The notes beneath the pieces are model-generated. The model was not told the DNA's origin. It worked only from the letters and a program-made list of their open reading frames with translations, and ran no database searches. Position numbers and translations under genes: made by a program. From Streptomyces cyanogenus (GTDB lineage: Bacteria; Actinomycetota; Actinomycetes; Streptomycetales; Streptomycetaceae), in NCBI RefSeq assembly GCF_017526105.1, contig NZ_CP071839.1, positions 682,001 to 746,000 on the forward strand: a stretch of 64,000 nucleotides of DNA. Direction: 5' to 3'. Below, piece by piece: positions 15,711 through 23,669 of the stretch; the stretch's first letter is position 1; each line of letters starts with the position of its first letter.

Positions 15711-17423
15711 TCAGCCGGTGTGCCGCGCCGCGTGCCGGCCCGCGGCGCGGCCGGAGAAGAGGCAGCCGCCGAGGAAGGTGCCCTCCAGGGCGTTGTAGCC
15801 GTGCACGCCGCCGCCGCCGAATCCGGCCACCTCGCCGGCCGCGTACAGCCCCTCGATCGGTGTGCCGTCGGTGCCGAGGGCGCGGGAGTCCAGGTCGGTC
15901 TGGATGCCGCCGAGGGTCTTGCGGGTCAGCACGTGCATCCGGACCCCGATGAGCGGGCCCGCGGCCGGGTCCAGGATGCGGTGCGGGGCGGCGACCCGGC
16001 CGAGCCGGTCGCCGATGTAGCGGCGGGCGTTGCGGATGCCCTGGATCTGGGCGTCCTTGCTGTAGGGGTTGGCGATCTGCAGGTCGCGGGCCTCGATCTG
16101 GCGGCGCACCTCGGCCGCGTCCAGCAGCGGCTTGCCGGTGAGGGCGTTCATCCTGTCGACGAGCTGCTCCAGGGTGCCCGCGGTGACGAAGTCGGCGCCC
16201 TTGTCGAGGAAGGCCTGGACGGGCGCGGGCGCGCCCTTGCCGAGGAGCCGGTCGCGCAGCACGGCCTTGCGGTCCTTGGCGGTGATGTCGGGGTTCTGCT
16301 CGGAGCCGGAGAGCGCGAACTCCTTCTCGATGATCTTCCGGGTGAGGATGAACCAGGAGTGGTCGTGGCCGGCGATGTCCTCGGTGGTACGCAGGTACTT
16401 GAGCGTGCCGAGGGTGTCGTAGCCGGGCAGGCAGGGGTCGGGCAGCCGGCGGCCGAGGGCGTCGAGCCAGATGGACGACGGGCCGGGCAGGATGCGGATG
16501 CCGTGGCCGGGCCATATCGGGTCCCAGTTCTGCAGGCCCTCGGTGTAGTGCCACATGCGGTCGCGGTTCACGAGCCGGACGCCGGCCTCGGCGCTGATGT
16601 CGAGCATGCGGCCGTCGACGTAGGCCGGGACGCCGGTCACCATCTCGGCGGGGGGCGTGCCGAGCCGCTCGGGCCAGTAGCGGCGGACGATGTCGTGGTC
16701 GGCGCCGATGCCGCCGGTGGTGACGATGACGGCCTGGGCGGTGAGTTCGAAGTCGCCGACGCGGTCGCGGTTGGAGGCCACACCGCGCGGGGAGTCGTCG
16801 GGGGCGAGGACGGTGCCGCGTACACCGCGTGCCGTGCCGTCCTCGATGACCAGCTCGTCGACCCGGTGGCGGTGGTGGAAGGTGAGCAGCCCGTCCCGGG
16901 CGGCCTGCCGGGCGTGGCGCACGAAGGGCTCGACCACCCCGGTGCCGGTGCCCCAGGCGATGTGGAAGCGGGGCACGGAGTTGCCGTGTCCGTCGGCGCG
17001 CAGGTCGCCGCGCTCGGCCCAGCCGACGGTGGGCAGCAGTTCGATGCCGTGCCCCTGGAGCCAGGAGCGCTTCTCGCCGGCCGCGAACTCGACATAGGCG
17101 CGGGCCCAGCGCACAGCCCAGGAGTCCTCGTCGGCGAGTCGGTCGAACCGGGCGCTGCCCTGCCAGTCGCTCCAGGCGAGGTCGAGGGAGTCCTTGATGC
17201 CGAGGCGGCGCTGCTCGGGCGAGTCGACGAGGAAGAGCCCGCCGAAGGACCAGAACGCCTGGCCGCCGAGGTTGGCGGCGTTCTCCTGGTCGACCAGGGC
17301 GACCCGGCGGCCCCGGCTGGTGAGTTCGTGCGCCGCGACCAGGCCGGCGAGGCCCGCTCCGACGACGATGACGTCCGCGTCCTTGGCGGCCATGGCGTCC
17401 GTGTCCTTCCGTGTTCGACTCAT
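15711..17423 (-). CDS. FAD-binding dehydrogenase (ketosteroid dehydrogenase/fumarate reductase-like)
   Basis: A 570-residue flavoprotein. The N-terminal dinucleotide fold is DVIVVGAGLAGLVAAHEL (about residues 17-34) and the closing FAD motif is near the C-terminus (GLYAAGEVAGFGGGG, then LEGTFLGGCLFSGR). The family oxidises or reduces carbon-carbon bonds next to carbonyls (3-oxosteroid 1-dehydrogenase, fumarate reductase), but the steroid catalytic residues cannot be confirmed here, so the substrate is open. Its ATG overlaps the stop codon of the upstream TetR regulator (ATGA), so they form one coupled operon under TetR control. ATG at 17393 (MAAKD) is a possible internal start. Confidence 0.85.
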   Translation of the reverse strand: MSRTRKDTDAMAAKDADVIVVGAGLAGLVAAHELTSRGRRVALVDQENAANLGGQAFWSFGGLFLVDSPEQRRLGIKDSLDLAWSDWQGSARFDRLADEDSWAVRWARAYVEFAAGEKRSWLQGHGIELLPTVGWAERGDLRADGHGNSVPRFHIAWGTGTGVVEPFVRHARQAARDGLLTFHHRHRVDELVIEDGTARGVRGTVLAPDDSPRGVASNRDRVGDFELTAQAVIVTTGGIGADHDIVRRYWPERLGTPPAEMVTGVPAYVDGRMLDISAEAGVRLVNRDRMWHYTEGLQNWDPIWPGHGIRILPGPSSIWLDALGRRLPDPCLPGYDTLGTLKYLRTTEDIAGHDHSWFILTRKIIEKEFALSGSEQNPDITAKDRKAVLRDRLLGKGAPAPVQAFLDKGADFVTAGTLEQLVDRMNALTGKPLLDAAEVRRQIEARDLQIANPYSKDAQIQGIRNARRYIGDRLGRVAAPHRILDPAAGPLIGVRMHVLTRKTLGGIQTDLDSRALGTDGTPIEGLYAAGEVAGFGGGGVHGYNALEGTFLGGCLFSGRAAGRHAARHTG

Positions 17424-18040
17424 GCGGGGGTACCGCTGCTCTCGGTCAGCAGCGCGGTGAGCAGTTGCCCCAGCCAGCTGCGGGCCGCGTCGACGTCCCG
17501 GTCCAGCAGCAGCTGGGTGGTCACGCCGTCGTAGGCCGCGACCACCGCGCGGGCGGCGCCGTCGGCGTCGCCGAGCACGGCGGGCAGTTCGGTGTGGCCC
17601 CGGGCGCGCGCGAGCCGGTCGGCGATGGCCTGCCGGAGCCGGGCGCGGTGGTCGAGGAGGGCCCGGGCGACGGCCGGGTCACGGGCGGCGTGCACCAGGA
17701 AGTCGGTCTTGACCAGCAGCCAGTCGACGTCGAGCAGCAGCACCTCGGTGACCCGGTCCACGGAGGCGGGCACGTCCAGGTCGGGCCCGTCCTGGGCGAG
17801 CGCGTCGGCCACCTGGGCGGCGATGAGGTCGGCGCGTTCCTGGTAGAGGGCGAAGAACAGCTCGTCCAGGGTGGCGAAGTTGGAGTAGAAGGCGCCCCGG
17901 CTGAAGCCCGCGGCCTCGCAGACCTCCTCGATGGAGACCCGCCCGAAGCCCCTGGCCGCGAACACGGCGAACGCGGCGTCGAGCAGCCGGGCCCGGGTGC
18001 GGGCCCGGCGCCGGGTGACGCGTTTCGGTGTGTCGTCCAT
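17420..18040 (-). CDS. TetR-family repressor of the FAD dehydrogenase operon
   Basis: A 206-residue TetR-type regulator. The helix-turn-helix is at the N-terminus (TRARLLDAAFAVFAARGFGRVSIEEVCEAAGFSRGAFYSNF, about residues 12-52), and the all-helical ligand domain follows. ATG 18040 is supported by GGAGG 9 bases upstream; an ATG at 18070 would extend it by ten residues. It is transcribed with the FAD dehydrogenase gene, and operator-like dyads lie 56 bases upstream of its start, so it likely represses its own operon until a small ligand binds. A substrate of the dehydrogenase is the natural candidate ligand. Confidence 0.9.
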   Translation of the reverse strand: MDDTPKRVTRRRARTRARLLDAAFAVFAARGFGRVSIEEVCEAAGFSRGAFYSNFATLDELFFALYQERADLIAAQVADALAQDGPDLDVPASVDRVTEVLLLDVDWLLVKTDFLVHAARDPAVARALLDHRARLRQAIADRLARARGHTELPAVLGDADGAARAVVAAYDGVTTQLLLDRDVDAARSWLGQLLTALLTESSGTPA

Positions 18041-18095
18041 CGGCGCGTCCTCCCTCGCGTCTTCCCTCATGGGCCGGCCCTGGGGCTCCCCGTTC

Positions 18096-18127
18096 GATAC
18101 GCGAATGTATCCAATACATCGATGTAT
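18096..18127. promoter_or_regulatory. Double palindromic operator upstream of tetR
   Basis: Two adjacent dyads: GATAC-N6-GTATC (18096-18111) and the perfect 14-base palindrome ATACATCGATGTAT (18114-18127). The block is A/T-rich against its surroundings. It fits an operator for two TetR dimers covering the promoter of the tetR-dehydrogenase operon. Confidence 0.65.
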
Positions 18128-18166
18128 CGAAAGGGGCTCGCGCCGAGGGGCGGCGGCACCAGCTTG

Positions 18167-18190
18167 ATCGAATGGGAACGCATTTTCGAT
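18167..18190. promoter_or_regulatory. Inverted repeat in the alkB leader
   Basis: ATCGAATG (18167-18174) and CATTTTCGAT (18181-18190) form an imperfect inverted repeat (ATCGAA and TTCGAT arms), 20 bases before the AlkB start and next to its AAGGAG ribosome-binding site. It could be a regulator site for alkB or part of its promoter. Confidence 0.4.
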
Positions 18191-18209
18191 TAAGGAGTAC
18201 GCTGACCTC

Positions 18210-18839
18210 ATGGCCACGCACCTCCAGGGCTCCCTGTTCGACCAGACCGACGAGCTGCGGCTCGGCCCGCTCGACGGGCTGCGCCGGACCGAGCTGGGCG
18301 CCGGCGCCTGGATCGACGTCCTGCCCGGCTGGCTGAGCGGGGCCGACGCACTGTTCGAACAACTGGCTGCGGACGTGCCGTGGCGGGCGGAGCACCGCAA
18401 GATGTACGACAACGTGGTGGCCGTACCCCGCCTGCTGGCCTTCTACGGCGCCGGGGACCGGCTCCCCCACCCGGTCCTGGACGAGGCCCGCGCCGCCCTG
18501 TCCCGGCACTACGCCGAGGAGCTGGGCGAGCCGTTCACCACCGCCGGGCTCTGCTTCTACCGTGACGGCCGGGACAGCGTGGCCTGGCACGGGGACCGGA
18601 TCGGGCGGGGTGCCCGCGAGGACACCATGGTCGCGATCCTCTCCGTGGGCGCCCCCCGCGACCTGCTGCTGCGCCCGGCCGGCGGAGGCGGCGGCACGCT
18701 GCGCCGGCCCCTCGGCCACGGCGACCTCATCGTGATGGGCGGTTCCTGCCAGCGCACCTGGGAGCACTGCGTCCCGAAGACCAGCCGGGCCACGGGCCCG
18801 CGCATCAGCATCCAGTTCCGGCCGCACGGCGTGCACTGA
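18210..18839 (+). CDS. alkB: AlkB-type DNA/RNA dioxygenase
   Basis: A 209-residue Fe(II)/2-oxoglutarate dioxygenase of the AlkB family that removes methyl lesions (1-methyladenine, 3-methylcytosine) from nucleic acids by oxidative demethylation. Iron ligands are His127, Asp129 (AWHGDRIG) and His186 (TWEHCVPK). 2-oxoglutarate would be held by Arg198 and Arg204 (GPRISIQFR). The WRAEHRKMYDNVVAVPR segment matches the nucleotide-recognition lid of bacterial AlkB homologues. The gene starts 20 bases after an inverted repeat and is divergent from the tetR gene; it has no visible partner gene. Confidence 0.92.
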   Translation: MATHLQGSLFDQTDELRLGPLDGLRRTELGAGAWIDVLPGWLSGADALFEQLAADVPWRAEHRKMYDNVVAVPRLLAFYGAGDRLPHPVLDEARAALSRHYAEELGEPFTTAGLCFYRDGRDSVAWHGDRIGRGAREDTMVAILSVGAPRDLLLRPAGGGGGTLRRPLGHGDLIVMGGSCQRTWEHCVPKTSRATGPRISIQFRPHGVH

Positions 18840-18923
18840 CCGGGCGAGTCCCCTTGCGCGGGGCCGGGGCGGATCTGGTTGGCTGTCCCCCTACGACCAG
18901 CCGCAGACGGGCTCGGAGAGATC

Positions 18924-19670
18924 ATGCGGGCAGAGGTACACCAAGTCGCCGACGGCATCCATCTGGTGCACGGCCACCACGTCAACTGGGTGATCCTGAA
19001 GGACGGGGACGCCGTCACCCTGGTGGACACCGGCTATCCGGGAGACCGCCAGGGAGTCCTGGAGTCCCTCGCTGAGGTGGGCAGTTCACCGGAGGCGGTC
19101 GCCGCCGTCCTGATCACCCACGCGCACAACGACCATCTGGGCTCGGCCGAGTACCTGCGGGCACGATACGGCACCCCCGTGTATCTGCACCCGGCCGAAG
19201 TACCCCACGCCCGGCGGGACTTCCTCCAGCAGGCCACCATCGGCGACGTGGTGCGCAACGCCTGGCGGCCCGGTGTCGTCTCCTGGGCGCGGCACGTGAT
19301 CCAGGTGGGCGGCACCCGGCACAACCCTGTCACCGCGCCCGAGCCGTTCCCGAACGAGGGGCCGCTGGACCTGCCCGGCCGTCCCGTGCCCGTGCACACC
19401 CCCGGCCACACCGACGGCCACTGCGTCTACCACCTCCCCGAGGCGGGCATCGTCATCTCCGGCGACGCCCTGGTCAGCGGGCACGCGACCTCGCGCGTCA
19501 AGGGCCCGCAGGTCCTGCACGACTTCTTCCACCACGAGCGCGACCGGGTCGTGGCCTCGCTGGACTTGATCGCCGCGCTGGACGGCGACATCCTGCTGCC
19601 CGGACACGGGCCGGTGCACCGCGGCTCGGTACGGGCCGCGGCCGAACAGGCCCGGGAACGGGCGACCTGA
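18924..19670 (+). CDS. MBL-fold metallo-hydrolase
   Basis: A 248-residue metallo-beta-lactamase-fold hydrolase. The dinuclear metal motif is T-H-A-H-N-D-H (about residues 64-70), with HTPGHTDGHCVYH (about 157-169) and GDAL providing the other ligands, and LLPGHGPVHRG near the end. This pattern fits glyoxalase II or ribonuclease-Z-like small hydrolases; the substrate is unknown. ATG 18924 is used because it opens the domain and has GGAG 5-6 bases upstream; the frame reaches back to 18879 with an uncertain start. The sequence after its stop is a dead transposase. Confidence 0.85.
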   Translation: MRAEVHQVADGIHLVHGHHVNWVILKDGDAVTLVDTGYPGDRQGVLESLAEVGSSPEAVAAVLITHAHNDHLGSAEYLRARYGTPVYLHPAEVPHARRDFLQQATIGDVVRNAWRPGVVSWARHVIQVGGTRHNPVTAPEPFPNEGPLDLPGRPVPVHTPGHTDGHCVYHLPEAGIVISGDALVSGHATSRVKGPQVLHDFFHHERDRVVASLDLIAALDGDILLPGHGPVHRGSVRAAAEQARERAT

Positions 19671-19679
19671 GGGTCCGGC

Positions 19680-20051
19680 CTGCCCGCCCTGGCAGCCACC
19701 GACCAGGACACCGGCGAGCCGGTCCGCCGCTTCGAGCGCTCACGGCCCGGCGAACTGGTCCACATCACGTCGAGAAGCTCGGCAGCATCCCCGGCGGTGG
19801 CGGGCACCGCGCCCGGGGCCGTGCCCGAGGACGCAGCAACCACACCGTGACCGGCTGCGCCTACCTGCACCGCCCTGGACGACCACACACGCCGCCCACG
19901 GATCACCGTCGAACGGGTCGTGACCGACAGTGCCTGGACCTACGGGCAGCGTTCCCCGACGGGCGTCACTGACCACCACCGACCCCACACCGGCATCGGC
20001 GGCCACCCACCGGCCGGCCGCGTCACCCGCCTCCCCGGACAGCACGCCTAG
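19680..20051 (+). pseudogene. IS481-family transposase remnant
   Basis: Pieces of an IS481 DDE transposase can be followed in three reading frames. The first is GEPVRRFERSRPGELVHI (from about 19715); then, after a frameshift, VEKLGSIPGGGGHRARG and NHTVTGCAYLH. After another shift come ALDDHTRR and ITVERVVTDSAWTYG, with the bases for about 25 residues missing between them. The end reads DHHRPHTGIGGHPPAGRV, then TRLPGQHA and stop, the usual IS481 C-terminus. The N-terminal half is gone. No terminal inverted repeats or target duplication were recognised. The gene cannot make a working transposase. Confidence 0.85.
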
Positions 20052-21139
20052 GGGCATCCACGGGCCTGGGCCGTGAAGGCGTCGGGCACGTTCATCCAGT
20101 CGAAGGTCACCACCGCGGCCCGGCCTTCCTGAGCGATGCGGTGAACTCGTTCGACGGCCGCCGCCGGGTCCGGGTCGGTCGGATGCAGGGGCGGCGCGAC
20201 CGACTCGGCCGCGGTCGCGACGGTGAGGTAGCGGTTGGCGCAGTACCAGGACAGGTCGTACGAGCCGCCGAGCCAGTTGGCGGCCTGGTTGTCGAAGAGC
20301 ACGAACCAGGGGCGCAGCGAGGGATCGTAGGCCGTCCTGGGATCACCGCCGGGCGCGGGATGCGTGTCGGGCCACATCACGGCCTGGTCGAGCCTGCCGG
20401 CTGCCGCCAGGTCGCGCACGTGCCGCGCGTACTCCTCGGCGGTGGAGAGGTTGTCGAGGTCGTAGCCGGCCAGCCGGTTCTCGATGGTGCCGGTGATCGG
20501 GTAGAAGAGGAACTTGCCGCGCAGCTCCCGCCACGTCGGCCAGGCCCCGGCCTTCGCCGCGGTGTCGAGGTCCGGGTACCTGTCGTTCACCATGTCGGCG
20601 GGTTTGAAGATGTTCTCGGCCCCTATGTGGTTCCTGATGAGCCGGTCGAGATCCGCCGGCCCCATGTCCGCCTTGCTGCGAAAGCCCCACTTGAGCTCGA
20701 GTTTGACGTAGACGGGGTCGTGGGCCGGGTGGCTGTCGCTCCAGTCGCCGAGGTTGTCCAGGCAGGTCCGCAGACTGCCGTTGCGATGCGTGGTCTTGAA
20801 GATGCCGGTACCGGTGGTGTACGTGCAGTTGTTCTCGTTGAACAGCGGGTCGGAGTGGCTGACGACCCATCCGCCGCTGCCGCCGTAGGTGCTGTAGACG
20901 TCGATCTCCAGCAGGTGGGCACCCTCGTCGAGGCCTTTGGTGAGCCGGTTGGACTTGCCGGGATCGAAGGCGTTGTGCAGGCCCGAGACGGAGACCCTGT
21001 CCAGGGTCGTGTCGTCGAATCCGGAGGTGGCGTGAGACGGTGCCGGGGCAAGCGCCAGCGCGGTTGCCGTCGTCAGGGTGGCCACTCCGCTGAGAAATCT
21101 TCGCAACGGACGGGCAGGAACGGATACTTCTGCACACAT
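20048..21139 (-). CDS. Secreted phosphatidylinositol-specific phospholipase C-type protein
   Basis: A 363-residue secreted protein with a signal peptide (about residues 1-38, ending SHATSG). Its catalytic domain resembles the PI-PLC X domain: SVSGLHNAFDPG carries the first active-site His, HLLEIDVYST the metal/inositol-binding strand, and VVSHSDPLFN the second His. The VYVKLELKWGF and DWMNVPDAF stretches close the TIM barrel. Members cleave phosphatidylinositol or related lipids; here substrate is not known. The TAG stop overlaps the TAG of the IS481 remnant in one CTAG palindrome, so the native C-terminus may have been altered by the insertion. The ATG at 21139 lies after a GGGGG stretch. 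Confidence 0.8.
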   Translation of the reverse strand: MCAEVSVPARPLRRFLSGVATLTTATALALAPAPSHATSGFDDTTLDRVSVSGLHNAFDPGKSNRLTKGLDEGAHLLEIDVYSTYGGSGGWVVSHSDPLFNENNCTYTTGTGIFKTTHRNGSLRTCLDNLGDWSDSHPAHDPVYVKLELKWGFRSKADMGPADLDRLIRNHIGAENIFKPADMVNDRYPDLDTAAKAGAWPTWRELRGKFLFYPITGTIENRLAGYDLDNLSTAEEYARHVRDLAAAGRLDQAVMWPDTHPAPGGDPRTAYDPSLRPWFVLFDNQAANWLGGSYDLSWYCANRYLTVATAAESVAPPLHPTDPDPAAAVERVHRIAQEGRAAVVTFDWMNVPDAFTAQARGCP

Positions 21140-21583
21140 ACGCGCCCCCAGACAGGAGAATGAGTGACTCGCGCCAGACCGTACCGGCGGTAACACGGTT
21201 GCGCTACGCGTCGGTGCGCATCCCGGCGAGACCGGACGCGGACGATTGACCAAGGGCTCATGGAACGTCGGCGACGTCGCCCGGACCGACTTCCCGATCG
21301 GGCGGTTGGCCGTCGGCCGGGACCGCGGCAACGGCGCCGGCACACCGACGGGTTCGGCGCCGGGCGGGTGGCCCGGTGGTTGCGCAGTGCCTCGGGAGGC
21401 CTACGGCAAGGGCGCGGATACCGACGGTGGACTCTTCCAGGCGGACGTGGCCTGTGCGTGGTGTGACAGCAGGTACGTGTGAGAAAGTCTCCCGCACAGG
21501 CGGTGAGACGTACGCGGCACGACAAGTCCCTTGTGTGGCATGCGACTTCACCGACTCCCCCCATGTGAAAGGCGAACGACAAG
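21140..21583. other. Long divergent intergenic region, no gene recognised
   Basis: About 440 bases between the divergent PI-PLC and secreted-protein genes. An open frame at 21246-21482 has no ribosome-binding site and no family match. A hairpin, GTCTC-CCGC-ACAG-GCGG-T-GAGAC (21487-21509), sits 75 bases before the secreted-protein gene. The region between 21240 and 21430 is G/C-rich, lacks clear promoter boxes and could be eroded coding DNA that I cannot identify. Confidence 0.5.
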
Positions 21584-22258
21584 ATGAGGACCAACCGCCT
21601 CAAGCGGTTCGGTGGCCGGATGCTGGCCATATCGGTTGCGGCCTGCGGCATCGCCGCGGCAGCAGCCGTGCCCGCCGCCGCCGAGGAACAGCCGACCCGT
21701 CAGGAACTCAGGGCCGACTGCGAGTCGGGCGCAGGCAAGTGCACGTTCAACTCGCCGCAGCTGGGCGAGGCCTACCTCGGACGATTCCGTCAGGTCTCCG
21801 ACGCCCTGTTCAACTGCAGCACCTCGGACGCCTCCCAGGGCATGACGTGGAGCGACACGGTGGGCACCACCGACTCCCTCGGCCTCTCGGTCACCGCCGG
21901 CGGCAAGATCGCGGGCATCATCGACCTGAGTGTGACGGCGAGTTACAACCACAGCTGGTCGAGCACACACGCGGAGAGCAGCTCGCTGAACATGACGGTC
22001 AAGCCCGGTGAGGTCGGGTGGATCGCCCGGGCCCAGGTCATGCAACAGGTCACCGGTACGTGGCAGACGCATTACGACAGCCCCAAGTGGGGCCACTACT
22101 ACTGGTTCTTCCAGGACACCGTCACCGGCCCCGCGGAGAACGGCACGGACGGCAAGAACAACGTCGTCGTGATACGGACCCGCAAGATGACGGCCGCGGA
22201 GAAGCGTTCCTGCGCGGCCGACGGCCATGGGGGCCGGGCCTTCGTGCGACAGCGCTGA
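21584..22258 (+). CDS. Secreted beta-rich protein, possible aerolysin/ETX-MTX2-like fold
   Basis: A 224-residue exported protein with a Sec signal peptide (about residues 1-33, AVPAAAEEQ cleavage region). The mature part has alternating polar/hydrophobic strands rich in Ser and Thr: MTWSDTVGTTDSLGLSVTAGG, then SVTASYNHSWSSTHAESSS and LNMTVKPGEVGWIARAQVM. This pattern of long Ser/Thr strands, a P-G turn and a W-Y rich strand is seen in aerolysin-like (ETX/MTX2) pore-forming proteins, but I cannot confirm a match and it may be a streptomycete family of unknown role. Two cysteines in the N-terminal third (CESGAGKC) may pair. A neighbouring secreted phospholipase is divergent. Ribosome-binding site AAGG is modest. 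Confidence 0.6.
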   Translation: MRTNRLKRFGGRMLAISVAACGIAAAAAVPAAAEEQPTRQELRADCESGAGKCTFNSPQLGEAYLGRFRQVSDALFNCSTSDASQGMTWSDTVGTTDSLGLSVTAGGKIAGIIDLSVTASYNHSWSSTHAESSSLNMTVKPGEVGWIARAQVMQQVTGTWQTHYDSPKWGHYYWFFQDTVTGPAENGTDGKNNVVVIRTRKMTAAEKRSCAADGHGGRAFVRQR

Positions 22259-22432
22259 GGCCACGGTGTCCGCGTGACCTCCGCGCCGTACGGACCGGGG
22301 CGGAGGTCACGCCCTTCCCTGCGGTGGAATGCGGGCTGCGCGGGCTTGCCGTCGGACAGGGCCCGACACGTGCGCGGTCCTGCCGGGACGGGCCGCTGTC
22401 ACCAGCACCGTGCCGGGCCTTAGGGTTCGTCC

Positions 22433-23665
22433 ATGGCCTTGCAGATCAGCGCCACGAACCCGGAGCACCCCGCGCTCCTGCTCGCCCTGCCCTGGGACAC
22501 CCCGCTGGAGGAGTGGCCCGAGGAGTACCTCGTGCCGCTCCCCCGCGGCATCTCCCGGCACGTGGTGCGCTACGCGCACGCCGGGGACGAGGTGATCGCC
22601 GTCAAGGAGCTGGCCGAACGGCCCGCGCTGCGCGAGTACGAGCTGCTGCGCGACCTGGACCGGCTCGGCATCCCCGCCGTCGACCCGCTCGCCGTGGTCA
22701 CCGGCCGCACCGACCCCTCCGGCGCCCCGCTGGAGCCGGTGCTGATCACCCGGCACCTGCGCGGCTCGATGCCGTACCGGTCGATGTTCGAGACGACCAT
22801 GCGCCCGGCGACCATGCACCGGCTGATGGACGCCCTCGCCGTGCTGCTGGTCCGCCTGCACCTGGCCGGCTTCGCCTGGGGCGACTGCTCGCTGTCCAAC
22901 ACCCTGTTCCGGCGGGACGCGGGCGCCTACGCGGCCTACCTGGTCGACGCCGAGACCGGCGACCTGCACCCGCGGCTCAGCTCCGGGCAGCGGGACTACG
23001 ACCTGGACCTCGCCCGCGTCAACATCAGCGGCGAGCTGCTGGACCTGGAGGCGTCCGGCGCGCTGCACCCGTCCGTCGACCCGGTCGCGTTCGGGCACGA
23101 GATCTGCACCCGGTACCAGGGGCTCTGGCAGGAGCTGACCCGCACCTCGGTGTACCCGGCGGGCAAGTACCACTACATCGAGCGCCGGATCCGCCGCCTG
23201 AACGACATGGGCTTCGACGTCGCCGAGATGCAGATCGAGCACTCACCGAACGGCGACACGGTCACCTTCGTGCCGAAGGTCGTCGACGCGGGCCACCACC
23301 AGCGGCAGCTGCTGCGGCTGACCGGCCTGGACGCCGAGGAGAACCAGGCACGGCGGCTGCTGAACGACCTGGAGAGCTGGATGGCGACCCAGGACGACTA
23401 CGCGCCCGGCGACCCCCTCGCCGCCCGGCCCGAGGTGCTCGCCCACCGCTGGGTGCGGGACGTGTTCCGGCCGACCGTGCGGGCGGTGCCACCGGAGCTG
23501 CGCGGTTCCATGGACCCCGCCGAGATCTACCACGAACTCCTGGAACACCGCTGGTACCTGTCCGAGCGCGCGCAGCACGACATAGGGCTCGACACCGCCG
23601 TCGAGGACTACATCGACAACGTCCTGCCGAAGGCGCGGACGACCCTGGAGCCGACCACGCCGTAG
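22433..23665 (+). CDS. DUF4032 protein with kinase-like fold
   Basis: A 410-residue cytoplasmic protein of the DUF4032 type. The N-terminal ~240 residues read as a lipopolysaccharide-kinase-like domain: VIAVKELAERPALREYELLRDL gives a Lys-Glu pair, and LAGFAWGDCSLSNTLFR (about residues 141-157) sits at the catalytic loop with Asp146 and Asn151. YAAYLVDAETGDLHP contains a DxE metal-type site. The C-terminal half (DUF4032) has the YIERRIRRLNDMGFDVAEMQI signature. No substrate is known. The ATG at 22433 has no strong ribosome-binding site, but the family starts here. It converges with the universal stress gene, 4 bases apart. Confidence 0.85.
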   Translation: MALQISATNPEHPALLLALPWDTPLEEWPEEYLVPLPRGISRHVVRYAHAGDEVIAVKELAERPALREYELLRDLDRLGIPAVDPLAVVTGRTDPSGAPLEPVLITRHLRGSMPYRSMFETTMRPATMHRLMDALAVLLVRLHLAGFAWGDCSLSNTLFRRDAGAYAAYLVDAETGDLHPRLSSGQRDYDLDLARVNISGELLDLEASGALHPSVDPVAFGHEICTRYQGLWQELTRTSVYPAGKYHYIERRIRRLNDMGFDVAEMQIEHSPNGDTVTFVPKVVDAGHHQRQLLRLTGLDAEENQARRLLNDLESWMATQDDYAPGDPLAARPEVLAHRWVRDVFRPTVRAVPPELRGSMDPAEIYHELLEHRWYLSERAQHDIGLDTAVEDYIDNVLPKARTTLEPTTP

Positions 23666-23669
23666 TAGC

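Noticed and set aside
21246..21482. Open frame of 78 codons between PI-PLC and the secreted protein
   Set aside because: No ribosome-binding site, no family match, and it sits in a divergent promoter region.
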